From Bacteroidales bacterium KHT7 (GTDB lineage Bacteria > Bacteroidota > Bacteroidia > Bacteroidales > Bacteroidaceae): a stretch of DNA of 64,000 bases. The translations under genes were made by a program, and so were the position numbers. Where the stretch lies: positions 1 through 64,000 of the forward strand of contig FNBQ01000001.1 of assembly GCA_900102385.1 (NCBI GenBank). The letters are read 5' to 3'. This document shows positions 25,794-34,491 of the stretch, in pieces; within the stretch, counting starts at the first letter, position 1; every line of letters begins with the position of its first letter. Under the pieces are notes generated by a model, which did no database searches, was not told the origin of the DNA, and saw nothing but the letters and a program-made list of their open reading frames with translations.

Positions 25794-28544
25794 ATGAACA
25801 TCAAACATTTATCAATATTTGCCCTGTCGTTTATCAGCCTGCAATCTCAGGCTCAGTCGTGGCCAAAGGCTCTGCCCGAGGCTAAGCCGGCTGCACGCTG
25901 GTGGTGGCTGGGCAGCGCAGTAGACAAGGAGAATCTGCGCTACAACATCGACCTTTATTCAAAAGCAGGAATAGGCGGTCTGGAAATTACGCCTATTTAC
26001 GGCGTGAAGAACAACGATGCCAACAACATTCCGTATCTGTCGGCAAAATGGATGGATATGCTGAAGGAAACGCAGTCAATCGGCAAGAATGACGGCGTTG
26101 AGATTGACATGGCAACAGGAACGGGCTGGCCTTTCGGCGGTCCTGAGGTGAAGTTGGAACAAGCCGCCACGATGGCAATCTTTCAACAGTACAGCGTTGA
26201 AGGCGGCAAAAACATCTCGCTCGACATCACAATTCAGAACAAGAAGCAGGAAAAAGGCGCGTATCTGAGCCGCGTGATGGCTTATCAGAAAGGCAAGAGC
26301 CTAAACATCACGGCACAGGCAAAGGACGGCAAACTTAGTTGGAATGCTCCTGCCGGAAAGTGGGACATCGTAGTTCTGTATGTCGGAAAAACACGACAGA
26401 TGGTAAAGAGAGCCGCTCCGGGTGGCGAAGGATATGTTATCGACCACTTTAACAAGAGTTCGGTAGACAGTTATCTGGCTCGGTTCGACAAGGCTTTCAA
26501 GGAGAACGGCACGGCTTATCCGCACACGTTCTTCAACGACTCGTACGAGGTGTACGGAGCAGACTGGACTCCTGCCCTACTCGACGAGTTTGCAAAGCGC
26601 AGAGGCTACAAACTCGAAGACCATTTTATTGAGTTTCTCGACGAGAAGAGAAACGACATAACTTGCCGAATCGTTGCCGACTATCGCGAGACGCTCGGCG
26701 AACTTCTACTCACAAACTTTACAAAGACGTGGACAGACTGGGCACACAAGAACGGCGCGATAACACGAAATCAGGCGCACGGCTCGCCTGCCAATCTGAT
26801 TGACGTGTACGCATCGGTAGACATTCCGGAGTGCGAGGGATTCGGTCTTTCGCAGTTCCACATAAAGGGCTTGCGCGAGGACTCGCTCAAGAAGCAGAAC
26901 GACTCTGACCTTTCAATGCTGAAATATGCATCGTCGGGAGCACACATCTCGGGCAAGCAGTTCACCTCTTCCGAGACTTTTACATGGCTTACAGAGCATT
27001 TCCGCACATCGCTAAGCCAATGTAAGCCCGACATCGACCTGATGTTCGTTTCGGGTGTAAACCATGTGTTCTTCCACGGCATCTGCTACTCTCCAAAGCA
27101 AGACGAGTGGCCGGGCTGGAAATTCTACGCATCGGTTGATATGTCGCCGACAAACACAATATGGCGCGACGCTCCTTACTTCTTCGACTACATAACCCGA
27201 TGCCAGTCGTTCCTTCAGTGGGGCAAGCCCGACAATGACTTCCTCGTTTATCTGCCTGTCTACGACATGTGGAACGAGCAGAGCGGCAGACTTCTGATGT
27301 TCGACATACATCACATGAAGGACCGCGCGCCACGCTTCATCGAGTCGGTAAACAAGATTATAAACAGCGGATACGACGTTGACTACATCAGCGACAACTT
27401 TATCCGCTCGCTTCAGTACAAGAATCAGTCGCTCGTGACTAAAGGCGGCGCGGCATACAAGGCAATCGTAATTCCTGCGGTTCATCTTATGCCTACCGAC
27501 ATCCTGCAAAAACTTGTGAATCTGGCAAAGCAAGGCGCAACGGTGGTGTTCCTCGACAACTACCCTACCGATGTTCCGGGCTACGGAAATCTGGAGAAGC
27601 GTCGCGCGGCTTTCAAAAAGATTAAAGCAATGCTACCTGATATCTCGGAGGGCGAAAACAGCCTTGGCAAAGGCAGAATAATCATCGGCTCGGACTATCC
27701 GAAGACGCTGAAACTCTGCAACATCGCTCCAGAGGAGATGCGCACGATAAACGGACTGCACTGCATACGCCGAAGCAACGCAACAGGCAGCCACTACTTT
27801 ATTTCGTCTTTGCAGAAGAATGGCGTAGACGGCTGGGTAACACTTGGAAAGAAAGCAGCCGAAGCGTGTCTGTTCAACCCAATGACGGGCGAAAGCGGAA
27901 AGGCTCAGGTGCGCGAGAAGGACGGCAAGACGCAGGTTTATCTTCAACTTCACAGCGGAGAGAGCGTGATTCTTCAGACATTCGACAAGCCATCGTCAGT
28001 ATCGCTTGCCAACTGGAATTACCAGACCGACGGAGCTGTGAGCATCAGCCTCGACCACGGCTGGAAGTTGTCGTTTGCCGAGAGCGTGCCTTCGATAGCT
28101 GACACTTTCGACATAGACGAGCCTAAATCGTGGACAGAACTCGACAACACCGATGCCAAGACGAACATGGGCACAGGTAAGTACTCAATCTCGTTCGAAT
28201 TGCCTGATATAAAGGCTGACGACTGGGTTCTCGACCTTGGCGACGTTCGCGAGAGCGCGAGGGTTAAGGTAAACGGCAACGATGCGGGCTGCGCATGGGC
28301 TGTTCCTTACCGTCTAAACGTTGGCAAGTACCTGAAGAGTGGCTCGAACACTATCGAGGTAGAGGTGACGAATCTGCCAGCCAACCGCATTGCACAACTC
28401 GACCGTGAGGGCAAGGAATGGCGCAAATTCAACGAAATAAACGTTGTAGACCTCAAATATTCTCGCAAGAAATACGACTACTGGCAACCTGTTCCTTCGG
28501 GCCTAAATGGCACGGTTAAACTGATTCCGGTTAGGAAGAAGTAA
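25794..28544 (+). CDS. GH106-like alpha-L-rhamnosidase
   Basis: The 916-residue secreted protein starts with a signal peptide (LQSQAQS). Its beginning, PAARWWWLGSAVDKENL followed by GGLEITPIYGVK, is the hallmark of GH106. ATGTGWPFGGPEV, NDSYEVYGADWTP and RNQAHGSP lie in the barrel, and a C-terminal carbohydrate-binding-like domain (LDLGDVRESARVKVNGNDAG) is present. Such enzymes release terminal L-rhamnose from pectic oligosaccharides, which fits the rhaM gene and lyases here. The last gene of the plus-strand set, it is followed by a strong terminator. Confidence 0.92.
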   Translation: MNIKHLSIFALSFISLQSQAQSWPKALPEAKPAARWWWLGSAVDKENLRYNIDLYSKAGIGGLEITPIYGVKNNDANNIPYLSAKWMDMLKETQSIGKNDGVEIDMATGTGWPFGGPEVKLEQAATMAIFQQYSVEGGKNISLDITIQNKKQEKGAYLSRVMAYQKGKSLNITAQAKDGKLSWNAPAGKWDIVVLYVGKTRQMVKRAAPGGEGYVIDHFNKSSVDSYLARFDKAFKENGTAYPHTFFNDSYEVYGADWTPALLDEFAKRRGYKLEDHFIEFLDEKRNDITCRIVADYRETLGELLLTNFTKTWTDWAHKNGAITRNQAHGSPANLIDVYASVDIPECEGFGLSQFHIKGLREDSLKKQNDSDLSMLKYASSGAHISGKQFTSSETFTWLTEHFRTSLSQCKPDIDLMFVSGVNHVFFHGICYSPKQDEWPGWKFYASVDMSPTNTIWRDAPYFFDYITRCQSFLQWGKPDNDFLVYLPVYDMWNEQSGRLLMFDIHHMKDRAPRFIESVNKIINSGYDVDYISDNFIRSLQYKNQSLVTKGGAAYKAIVIPAVHLMPTDILQKLVNLAKQGATVVFLDNYPTDVPGYGNLEKRRAAFKKIKAMLPDISEGENSLGKGRIIIGSDYPKTLKLCNIAPEEMRTINGLHCIRRSNATGSHYFISSLQKNGVDGWVTLGKKAAEACLFNPMTGESGKAQVREKDGKTQVYLQLHSGESVILQTFDKPSSVSLANWNYQTDGAVSISLDHGWKLSFAESVPSIADTFDIDEPKSWTELDNTDAKTNMGTGKYSISFELPDIKADDWVLDLGDVRESARVKVNGNDAGCAWAVPYRLNVGKYLKSGSNTIEVEVTNLPANRIAQLDREGKEWRKFNEINVVDLKYSRKKYDYWQPVPSGLNGTVKLIPVRKK

Positions 28545-28562
28545 AAATTACTAAACTGCATA

Positions 28563-28604
28563 AAAAACGTCTGCCACTTTTTCCCGAAGTGGCAGACGTT
28601 TTTA
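28563..28604 (+). terminator. Strong intrinsic terminator of the plus-strand pectin genes
   Basis: AAAACGTCTGCCACTT pairs perfectly with AAGTGGCAGACGTTTT around a short loop and is followed by T residues. It marks the right border of the pectin locus; 28605-28790 beyond it is AT-rich and empty. Confidence 0.93.
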
Positions 28605-28789
28605 TCTATAAATTGGAATTATATTATTCACACAAATAAAAGCCTTTGCATTAAGGGTTGACAAAACTACAAATTAAAATAAGAAAATATATTGCTTTTT
28701 AATTCATCATTTTTTCTCGTTTATTTTTGTTTTTGAGCATATCTGCATTTATTCCAATAATTTTTAGTAATTTTACCCTCAAACAAGAG

Positions 28790-29287
28790 ATTGGCGCGCC
28801 ATAAAATATCCACCACCCACATTTCTCTCGTAATCCGAAGATTGCCCAATCCCCTCAAGGCATACAAGTATGTCAAGGAGTTTGGCGAGGGTATTGACCG
28901 TATCTGTAATGAATTGGAAACAAAAGGTTGCGCTATCCCATCGTTTCATGTTGATGCATTCATCTTGAAAGCAACATTGATGGCAGAATGGACAAACAGA
29001 AAATGAGTTTGACCGCCCAAGTACCGCCCAAGTTCCATCCAAGTACCGTTCATGAAAATGGCACGAAAAATGGCACGGCAACTATTACAGAACTAACAGA
29101 TAGACAGCTTGTAATTTTTGAGACAATAAAAAATGGCACGGTAAATGCACAAAATTTATCAGTTGCTTTAGGCATTAGTCTTCGAACAACAAAGCGTGAC
29201 CTCTATGTCCTTCGTGACATGAATCTCATCCATTATGTAGGAAGTGATAAAACAGGACACTGGGAGGTGATAAAAGAAAGTGATTAA
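28790..29287 (+). pseudogene. Decayed C-terminus of an AlbA_2/RecG-like ATP-binding protein with winged helix
   Basis: Three frames join up to one relic. HHPHFSRNPKIAQS (from 28808) shifts at a CCCC run near 28850 into LKAYKYVKEFGEGIDRICNE, then shifts again near 29000 into a linker and a winged helix (TDRQLVIFETIKNG, LGISLRTTKRDLYVLRDMNLI). The pattern SRNPKIA...KEFGEGIDR is typical of COG2865 ATP-binding proteins. The N-terminal AlbA_2 and most of the ATPase are missing. The last part (28988-29287) could still be made as a 99-residue helix-turn-helix protein. Its linker contains 11-bp repeats. Confidence 0.8.
29018..29061 (+). repeat. 11-bp repeats inside the relic's linker
   Basis: CAAGTACCGCC, CAAGTTCCATC and CAAGTACCGTT follow each other in phase, then a diverged unit. 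They closely resemble the AAGGTACGTCC/AAGGTACATCC units of the intergenic arrays at 17235-17388. Confidence 0.7.
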
Positions 29288-29320
29288 CTGTACATTATTC
29301 TGAAACAATATATATTCAAT

Positions 29321-29995
29321 ATGAGTAACGAAAACAACCAAGGCTATGTTTACATTCTTACTAATCCAAGTTTCCGTGAGGATTGGGTTAAGATTGGTAA
29401 GAGCTCACGTCCGGTGGATGTTCGCTCTAAGGAGTTGGATAACACTGCCGTTCCTCTGCCTTTTGAAATATATGCTACATTGAAAACCGCAAAGTATGAT
29501 AAGGTTGAAAAACAGATTCACAAGCAGATTGACCGTTTGACGGACTTGCGCATTCGTCAGAACCGAGAGTTCTTTAATATTGCCCCTTCCGTAGCTCTCG
29601 ATATTATGCGCGATATTGCCGACTTGCTTGAAGACGCTGAACTTGCAGTTTATGTGGAGGGAAAACCTGTTGTAAGTAGCAGTAAGGATGAAGACAAGAA
29701 GATAAATGCTGCCAACGAGGATAAAAAACGTAAGAAGGTTAAACCTGCGTTCAAATTTCACATGGTAGGACTTAATGTTGGTGACACAATCATTTTTGAT
29801 GCTACTCACCTTCCTGTCAAGATTGCTACCGACGACAAGATTGAATATGAAGGTCGCCTATGGTCGCTCTCCGCTTTTACTGCCGAATTTCTGCCTGAAG
29901 AAATGCAGAATACTTCTGGCGCTTACCAAGGTCCTAAGTATTTTAGCTATGGGGGTAAAACCATGCAGCAGATGAGATTGGAAAAAGAGGGGTAA
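29321..29995 (+). CDS. GIY-YIG family (T5orf172-type) nuclease-like protein
   Basis: The 224-residue protein opens with GYVYILTNPS, then WVKIGKS, a VEKQIHKQI stretch and NREFFNI, the pattern of the T5orf172/MUG113 branch of GIY-YIG nucleases (about residues 8-100). A charged linker (KKINAANEDKKRKKVK) leads to a C-terminal small domain with GDTIIFDATHLPVKI, YEGRLWSLSAFTAEFL and YFSYGGKTM, resembling the RAMA/DUF4357 kind of domain found behind such nucleases. The role is unknown; relatives occur in phages and accessory islands. It lies 33 bp after the relic and 47 bp before the next gene. Confidence 0.75.
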   Translation: MSNENNQGYVYILTNPSFREDWVKIGKSSRPVDVRSKELDNTAVPLPFEIYATLKTAKYDKVEKQIHKQIDRLTDLRIRQNREFFNIAPSVALDIMRDIADLLEDAELAVYVEGKPVVSSSKDEDKKINAANEDKKRKKVKPAFKFHMVGLNVGDTIIFDATHLPVKIATDDKIEYEGRLWSLSAFTAEFLPEEMQNTSGAYQGPKYFSYGGKTMQQMRLEKEG

Positions 29996-30042
29996 GAGTA
30001 ACGGCTGTTTGAAGATAAGGATAAACACTAAAAAAAAATGAT

Positions 30043-30564
30043 ATGTCAAAAGCAACAGTAAAGAAAATACTCATGTCCATGCAAAAGGAAGAACTCATTG
30101 GCATGGTTCTGGAAATGTATGATGCTCGTAAAGAAGCCAAAGAGTATCTGGAGTTTTTTGCGAATCCAGACGAAGACGGAAAGCTGGAGGAGTATAAGAA
30201 AATCATCACGGAAGAATTCTATCCAGCGAAAAGCAGTAAAGAACCAAAGACTCGTTTTTCGGTGTGCCGTAAGGCTGTATCTGATTATAAGAAGTTGAAG
30301 CCATCACCAGACAAGCTGGCGGACTTGATGCTATGTTATGTCGAGAATGCATGTCAGTTTACATACGACTATGGCGACATGTGGGAGCAGTATTATACAT
30401 CCGTAGAGAACAACTTCGACAAGACAATGGCATTTATTGCCAAGAATAACCTATTGGAGCACTTCAAACCACGTTTGCGGCAGTGTATGGAGTGGGCATC
30501 ACCTTGCGGCTGGGGATTTGCCGACACAATTGCAGACATATACTACGAGTATTTTCACGAATAA
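30043..30564 (+). CDS. Conserved hypothetical protein (DUF6155-like)
   Basis: The 173-residue soluble, mostly helical protein starts MSKATVKKILMSMQKEELIGMVLEMY. It has a central YLEFFANPDED, a FYPAKSSKEPKTRFSVCRKAV stretch and repeated aromatic residues near the end. The pattern resembles the DUF6155 family, for which no function is known. It has no signal peptide or membrane segment. It is probably co-transcribed with the GIY-YIG gene and is followed by a terminator. Confidence 0.55.
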   Translation: MSKATVKKILMSMQKEELIGMVLEMYDARKEAKEYLEFFANPDEDGKLEEYKKIITEEFYPAKSSKEPKTRFSVCRKAVSDYKKLKPSPDKLADLMLCYVENACQFTYDYGDMWEQYYTSVENNFDKTMAFIAKNNLLEHFKPRLRQCMEWASPCGWGFADTIADIYYEYFHE

Positions 30565-30575
30565 GTTTTGATAAA

Positions 30576-30616
30576 AAAAAGTGGGCAACTCCTGTTTGGA
30601 GAAACCCACTTTTTAT
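30576..30616 (+). terminator. Intrinsic terminator
   Basis: AAAAAGTGGG (30576-30585) pairs with CCCACTTTTT (30605-30614); the loop contains a small CTCC/GGAG stem. Confidence 0.8.
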
Positions 30617-30640
30617 TTGTTGACGTGGAATCACGACCAA

Positions 30641-30686
30641 AAACAAATAGCGAGTACCCCTTCTGAGCTACTCGCTATTCTTGTTT
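30641..30686 (-). terminator. Hairpin terminator for the minus-strand genes to the right
   Basis: ACAAATAGCGAGTA pairs with TACTCGCTATTCTTGT, and on the minus strand TTTTT follows. It lies between converging genes. The rest of 30690-30831 holds no gene. Confidence 0.6.
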
Positions 30687-30831
30687 ATGTTATTTGTAAT
30701 GCTTGCGAGATTACTTCACCTCCTCAAATCTAAACACTATTGAGTATCAGATATTTACAAACATGCGTAAACGATAAGAGAATGTAAAAGAGGCTGTTAA
30801 GCCAAACAAATATAGAAATCCCAAGTAAGGA

Positions 30832-31095
30832 CTATTTTACGTTTTTATCACTAACTATGGTTCTTACCTCCCAAGAACCACCTCTATCTCCACCATTACG
30901 AACAATTATACCTTCAGCTTTTAGACGGTCTATGTGTTTTTGAATGGCACTTGGAGATATGCCAAGAGTTTCTGAGAGAACTTTTCTCGTTATACTTGGG
31001 TTGTCTTTTATAAGTTGAAGAATAGTGTCAATTGTTTTACCAGTATCTTTCTGACCACCTTTCTGACCACCTTTCTGACCACCTACTTGATTATG
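30832..31095 (-). pseudogene. Winged-helix C-terminus of a second ATP-binding protein, no start
   Basis: The frame begins right after a stop and reads three GGQK repeats encoded by 12-bp units (31048-31083). A winged helix follows: TIDTILQLIKDNPSITRKV, LGISPSAIQKHIDRLKAEG and GGDRGGSWEV. This is the C-terminal domain of AlbA_2/COG2865-type regulators; the ATPase part is missing and replaced by an unrelated gene. It is a relic like that at 28790-29287 but on the other strand. Confidence 0.75.
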
Positions 31096-31117
31096 TCAAA
31101 TCTTTCCATCTTGCTTT

Positions 31118-31783
31118 TTATTTGTGTTTCTTGCCAAGCACCTTTTCTTCCAACTCTGGCAGATGCTCTAAAATATTCTCGTCGATTTTGATTGAGTATG
31201 TACCTGTTGTGTTGTGGAGCGTCTTTTGTATCGTGCCCTTTTCGGTATTCTTGAACCAAGAATGGAACAGATTGACTACAAACATAGCCAGCACCTCGGA
31301 GTCTATGTTATATTGATGGCCGATGTTCCAAGCAAAGTTCTTTAGGTCGGTCTGCTTCAGTTTCTTCTTTTCAATCTTCACCGATACACAATTCACAATG
31401 CCATTGTATTGAACAAGCAGTTTAACGGCCTCCTCAATCTGGAAAAGCTCTTCATCGCTGAATCCGTGTGGAAGAAAAACGAGACGTGTGTATCTAAGGA
31501 TTTTATCAAGTTTGTCCTTCTCTTGCTTTTCTTTCGCTTCTGCCATTTGGGTGCGGTCAATGTGCAGTTGTTGAATGAACGGAGCCAAATCTCGCTGTGC
31601 GTTTTTAAGAGTCTCCTCCAGTTCTGATATAATCTGTGGCTTCAAATCTTTTGAGGCTTCAGAAACCTTTGGCTCTTGTTGTACAGGCTGAGGAACCACA
31701 TCACATTGTGGTATTTCTACCGCAGGCTTTGTTTCCAGTTTCTTTTGAATGTCCTCCAGATGCTTTATGATACAAGCATCCAT
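31118..31783 (-). CDS. Hypothetical coiled-coil protein of an XRE-led operon
   Basis: I do not recognise the family. The 221-residue protein has a helical N-terminus (MDACIIKHLEDIQKKLETKP), a proline/glutamine linker and a coiled-coil stretch with IISELEETLKNAQRDLAPFIQQ. The C-terminal half is mixed alpha/beta with HGFSDEELFQIEEAVKLL, FAWNIGHQYNIDSEVLAMFV and TLHNTTGTYSI. No signal peptide or membrane segment is present. It follows the 92-residue membrane protein by 6 bp, so the three genes form one operon. Confidence 0.6.
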   Translation of the reverse strand: MDACIIKHLEDIQKKLETKPAVEIPQCDVVPQPVQQEPKVSEASKDLKPQIISELEETLKNAQRDLAPFIQQLHIDRTQMAEAKEKQEKDKLDKILRYTRLVFLPHGFSDEELFQIEEAVKLLVQYNGIVNCVSVKIEKKKLKQTDLKNFAWNIGHQYNIDSEVLAMFVVNLFHSWFKNTEKGTIQKTLHNTTGTYSIKIDENILEHLPELEEKVLGKKHK

Positions 31784-31789
31784 GTTCTC

Positions 31790-32068
31790 CTAGTCTGCTC
31801 GATTGTTCAACTCCTTTCTGTTGCTCTTGAAGTAAGCATAGAGACATTGTTTGATGCCATGAAGCAACAATACGAATACTGCATATCCACCTATAAATAT
31901 CGGTATAGTGACAAGAAAACAAAGCAGTTCCTTGTCCTCGCCTATCAATTGTTGAGCTATCTTGTAAGCGCCAACTATGTAGGTAATGATGAGCAGTCCT
32001 AAGAATGACGTGCCAATATAGCGATGCACTCCTTTTGCAGATGGAACGGGAAAGATGTCTATCTCCAT
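31790..32068 (-). CDS. Small membrane protein with two transmembrane segments
   Basis: The 92-residue protein has hydrophobic segments at about residues 21-40 (TSFLGLLIITYIVGAYKIA) and 48-70 (LLCFLVTIPIFIGGYAVFVLL) and a charged tail. It is unrecognised. It starts 2 bp after the XRE gene and ends 6 bp before the coiled-coil gene, a layout seen in small plasmid or mobile-element modules. Confidence 0.6.
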   Translation of the reverse strand: MEIDIFPVPSAKGVHRYIGTSFLGLLIITYIVGAYKIAQQLIGEDKELLCFLVTIPIFIGGYAVFVLLLHGIKQCLYAYFKSNRKELNNRAD

Positions 32069-32070
32069 AA

Positions 32071-32364
32071 TTACATTGATTTTATTTTCTCCTGTGCTAT
32101 GATGATAGCGTCGTTACACAAGTCACGATCTTGCTCGTCTTCAACTGCATCAATGAACTTGTCTGCTAACCACAAGGTAAGCATTTCCTTTTCATCCTGA
32201 TGAAGATACTCCGCAAGCTTGATGACCTGCTCACGCTTCGCTCTTCTGTCACCACGTTCAATTTTACTGAACATCGGGGTGTCAATCTCCAAAAATGCTG
32301 CCAATTGCCGTTGCAGCAAACCTTGCTCTTCTCTGAGCTCTTTAATTTTATTTCCAAATAACAT
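32071..32364 (-). CDS. XRE-family helix-turn-helix regulator
   Basis: The 97-residue protein has an N-terminal Cro/CI-type HTH (IKELREEQGLLQRQLAAFLEI, then FSKIERGDRRAKREQVIKLAEYL) and a helical C-terminal tail. It probably represses its own operon. The 158 bp upstream hold two clusters of 11-bp direct repeats that could be its operator. It is the first gene of a three-gene operon. Confidence 0.85.
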   Translation of the reverse strand: MLFGNKIKELREEQGLLQRQLAAFLEIDTPMFSKIERGDRRAKREQVIKLAEYLHQDEKEMLTLWLADKFIDAVEDEQDRDLCNDAIIIAQEKIKSM

Positions 32365-32392
32365 CTTTATATCATATTTTTAGTCCTTCAGC

Positions 32393-32520
32393 AAGTTACC
32401 GGCAAGTTACCGGCAAGTTAAACTTAATTATTTATCTTCCTTAATATCAGTAATTTGGCAATATCACGAACTTTATTTTTGGTGTTTCGGCAAGTTGCCA
32501 GCAAGTTACTGGCAAGTTAA
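32393..32520. repeat. Two clusters of 11-bp direct repeats upstream of the XRE gene
   Basis: AAGTTACCGGC occurs at 32393-32403 and 32404-32414 with a partial third unit. About 100 bp on, AAGTTGCCAGC (32492-32502), AAGTTACTGGC (32503-32513) and a partial unit repeat the layout. The 11-bp spacing places each copy on the same DNA face, as in an operator. Confidence 0.8.
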
Positions 32521-32522
32521 AT

Positions 32523-33974
32523 CTATGCCCAAATTGGGATATACTTCATATAACGAGGAGCTGTATTTGGGTCAAGTACTTTTATTAAGTTCTTTCCAAT
32601 CGCTTCCTTGATTAATCTAGAAGAACTGCTGGATGATGTTTCAGGAATGCCAAACCTGTCTCTAAGAGACTTGTTTGTCAAAGCATCACCTTGTATATAC
32701 ATTAGACATGCATGTAGATAGCATGACCACAGTTTGTCCTCCATCGGAATATTGCTAAACTCCATTTCAGAGAAAAGAGTAACCTTGGTGCTATCTTGGA
32801 AAACTTCAATGCGAGGAGCTGGAAGATATTGAGCTTCACAAGCCAGCACCATTCTGTCCCAACCACGGCCAAGTTCTTCGCACATCTTCAATCGACGCAT
32901 GAGAGAAGCTAGTTTCTCGTTTCGAGACTTCGGAGGGTTATCAATGATACGAAGTACATCTACCAATGGAGTACCAGGATTCGTTACCTCAATACGATTG
33001 TCGAATATCTCCACTACAGGAGCAGCCCCTGTTATGTACAGGTCTTGATGAATAAGACTATTTGCGATGGCTTCTCTTACAGATGGCAACGGGAATTTGC
33101 TTGTTGTTGACAGTTGGACAGCATTGACATCCTCGTTACTTGGCAATAGAGCATTCACATAACGCACGATATTCTCGAAGCAAACAGCATAGCCCTGTAT
33201 AAATGATTCTTCTTTCTGAATCAGCAAGCGGTTGATACCCTTATACTGAACCACGCGCATTGCTTTACGTCCTAACCTCGCAAATTCGTTCAAGTCCTTT
33301 GCAAATAGCAGAGCACCTAAGTTCGTTATTGAATAAAGACCATTATCCTGTTTCTGGATGATTTCGTCCTCGTTCAGATAATGCACAACAGCCTCCTTCT
33401 CTGCTGGCTGTGGTATCTTCAACAAGGTAAAGTATGCATCCACTTGGAGTAATCTGATAATATCCTCATACCTTTGGTCTGTCTTTACGCAAACGTCTTC
33501 AAATTGGGCATGACGTAGCTTGTCCCATAACTGAGCACGGAATACGGGGAACTCATGCAGTTTCTTTGTGTAGCTGCCACTACGAATATAGTCTATCTTC
33601 TGGAATGAAACAGGTTCATTGAGTGCCTTGTGGATTCGAATCAACTCCACATGCTTCCCGTCTATGTCTGCACCATAGAATTCGAAATCAGCATTTTTGG
33701 AAAGAAGGTAACGAAGCCAGTTCTCCAACTCCTGTTCACCTTTCTTTTCAAGCTGAAGGTGCACTTTGGTACCAATAATCTCATGAGTACCATCATCCAC
33801 GCCCCAAATCATATAGGCATAATCACGATCGTTCAAAGTAGCACTATTTGCGAGAGCACTAATGTCCTCACCAACCATTGTCGGCTCGCAATTGTTATGC
33901 TTGAACTCAACCCAGCCAACTTCCTTGGGAAGCTTGCAGAGTTCTTTTACCAATATGTCAATATTTCCTATCAT
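32523..33974 (-). CDS. AlbA_2-domain ATP-binding regulator (COG2865-like)
   Basis: The 483-residue intact protein begins with an AlbA_2 domain (VGWVEFKHNNCEP, ALANSATLNDRDYAYMIWGVDDGTHEI). A GHKL-like ATPase remnant follows (PLPSVREAIANSLIHQDL, VEIFDNRIEVTNPG), then KSRNEKLASLMRRL, GRGWDRM and a C-terminal winged helix (DALTNKSLRDRFGIPE, serine-rich turn). Members are predicted DNA/RNA-binding regulators found in mobile and defence islands. The two relics to its left come from the same family, so this region has collected several copies. Confidence 0.85.
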   Translation of the reverse strand: MIGNIDILVKELCKLPKEVGWVEFKHNNCEPTMVGEDISALANSATLNDRDYAYMIWGVDDGTHEIIGTKVHLQLEKKGEQELENWLRYLLSKNADFEFYGADIDGKHVELIRIHKALNEPVSFQKIDYIRSGSYTKKLHEFPVFRAQLWDKLRHAQFEDVCVKTDQRYEDIIRLLQVDAYFTLLKIPQPAEKEAVVHYLNEDEIIQKQDNGLYSITNLGALLFAKDLNEFARLGRKAMRVVQYKGINRLLIQKEESFIQGYAVCFENIVRYVNALLPSNEDVNAVQLSTTSKFPLPSVREAIANSLIHQDLYITGAAPVVEIFDNRIEVTNPGTPLVDVLRIIDNPPKSRNEKLASLMRRLKMCEELGRGWDRMVLACEAQYLPAPRIEVFQDSTKVTLFSEMEFSNIPMEDKLWSCYLHACLMYIQGDALTNKSLRDRFGIPETSSSSSSRLIKEAIGKNLIKVLDPNTAPRYMKYIPIWA

Positions 33975-34360
33975 ACCATTTCTTTATAATTTGTAATCTT
34001 TTTCAACCATTCGCACCGAACACTCTCTCGAGATTTCTCACCGAGTAAATGTTGTTGCAATAAGAGTCCTGTCATACAAATATCAATTATAAAGAGCCTT
34101 TTACCCTCATGCTCAGGAGGTCCTTATTACATAAGCATTATTAGCCCCACTGAGGCAAGTAGCCACACAAGGTCAGCAAAGCGCTTTCCTAGTTGAGTCT
34201 AAAACGAATCCCCAAAAGGAGATGACTTTTTCAAATCAGCCCCTTTGTTTTCGGACTGATTCAACTACAAGTCACCATTTACTAGAATAACATTAAAATT
34301 ATCCATAATGACTTTTTGAATTATGTTATGCATCACATGTTATCATCCCTGTTCGCTTCC
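33975..34360. other. Non-coding gap without recognised feature
   Basis: This stretch lies between the 5S-like gene and the upstream end of the ATP-binding gene. It is of average composition, with stop codons in all frames. I see no tRNA, promoter box or repeat that I can support. Confidence 0.5.
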
Positions 34361-34471
34361 GGGCTGGCACCGACCTACTCTCCCACATTTGCAGTACCAT
34401 CGGCATTAACGCATTTCACTTCTCTGTTCGGAATGGTAAGAGGTGGAACAACGCTATCATAAGCACCTAAT
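34361..34471 (-). rRNA. Orphan 5S rRNA
   Basis: The minus strand contains TTCCACCTCTTACCATTCCG, AACAGAGAAGTGAAATGCG, GCCGATGGTACTGC and GGGAGAGTAGGTCGGTGCC in the right order and spacing for 5S rRNA. The ends can pair (helix I, mostly G-C and G-U). No 23S gene lies upstream; instead the AAA+ ATPase gene ends about 20 bp before it. Several bases differ from what I expect for Bacteroidales 5S, so it may be a diverged or displaced copy. Confidence 0.85.
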
Positions 34472-34491
34472 TCTATCTCGATACTCATTCA

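Noticed and set aside
33975-34360. Remnant of 23S rRNA beside the 5S gene
   Set aside because: It is downstream of the 5S gene rather than upstream and I find no 23S-like block.
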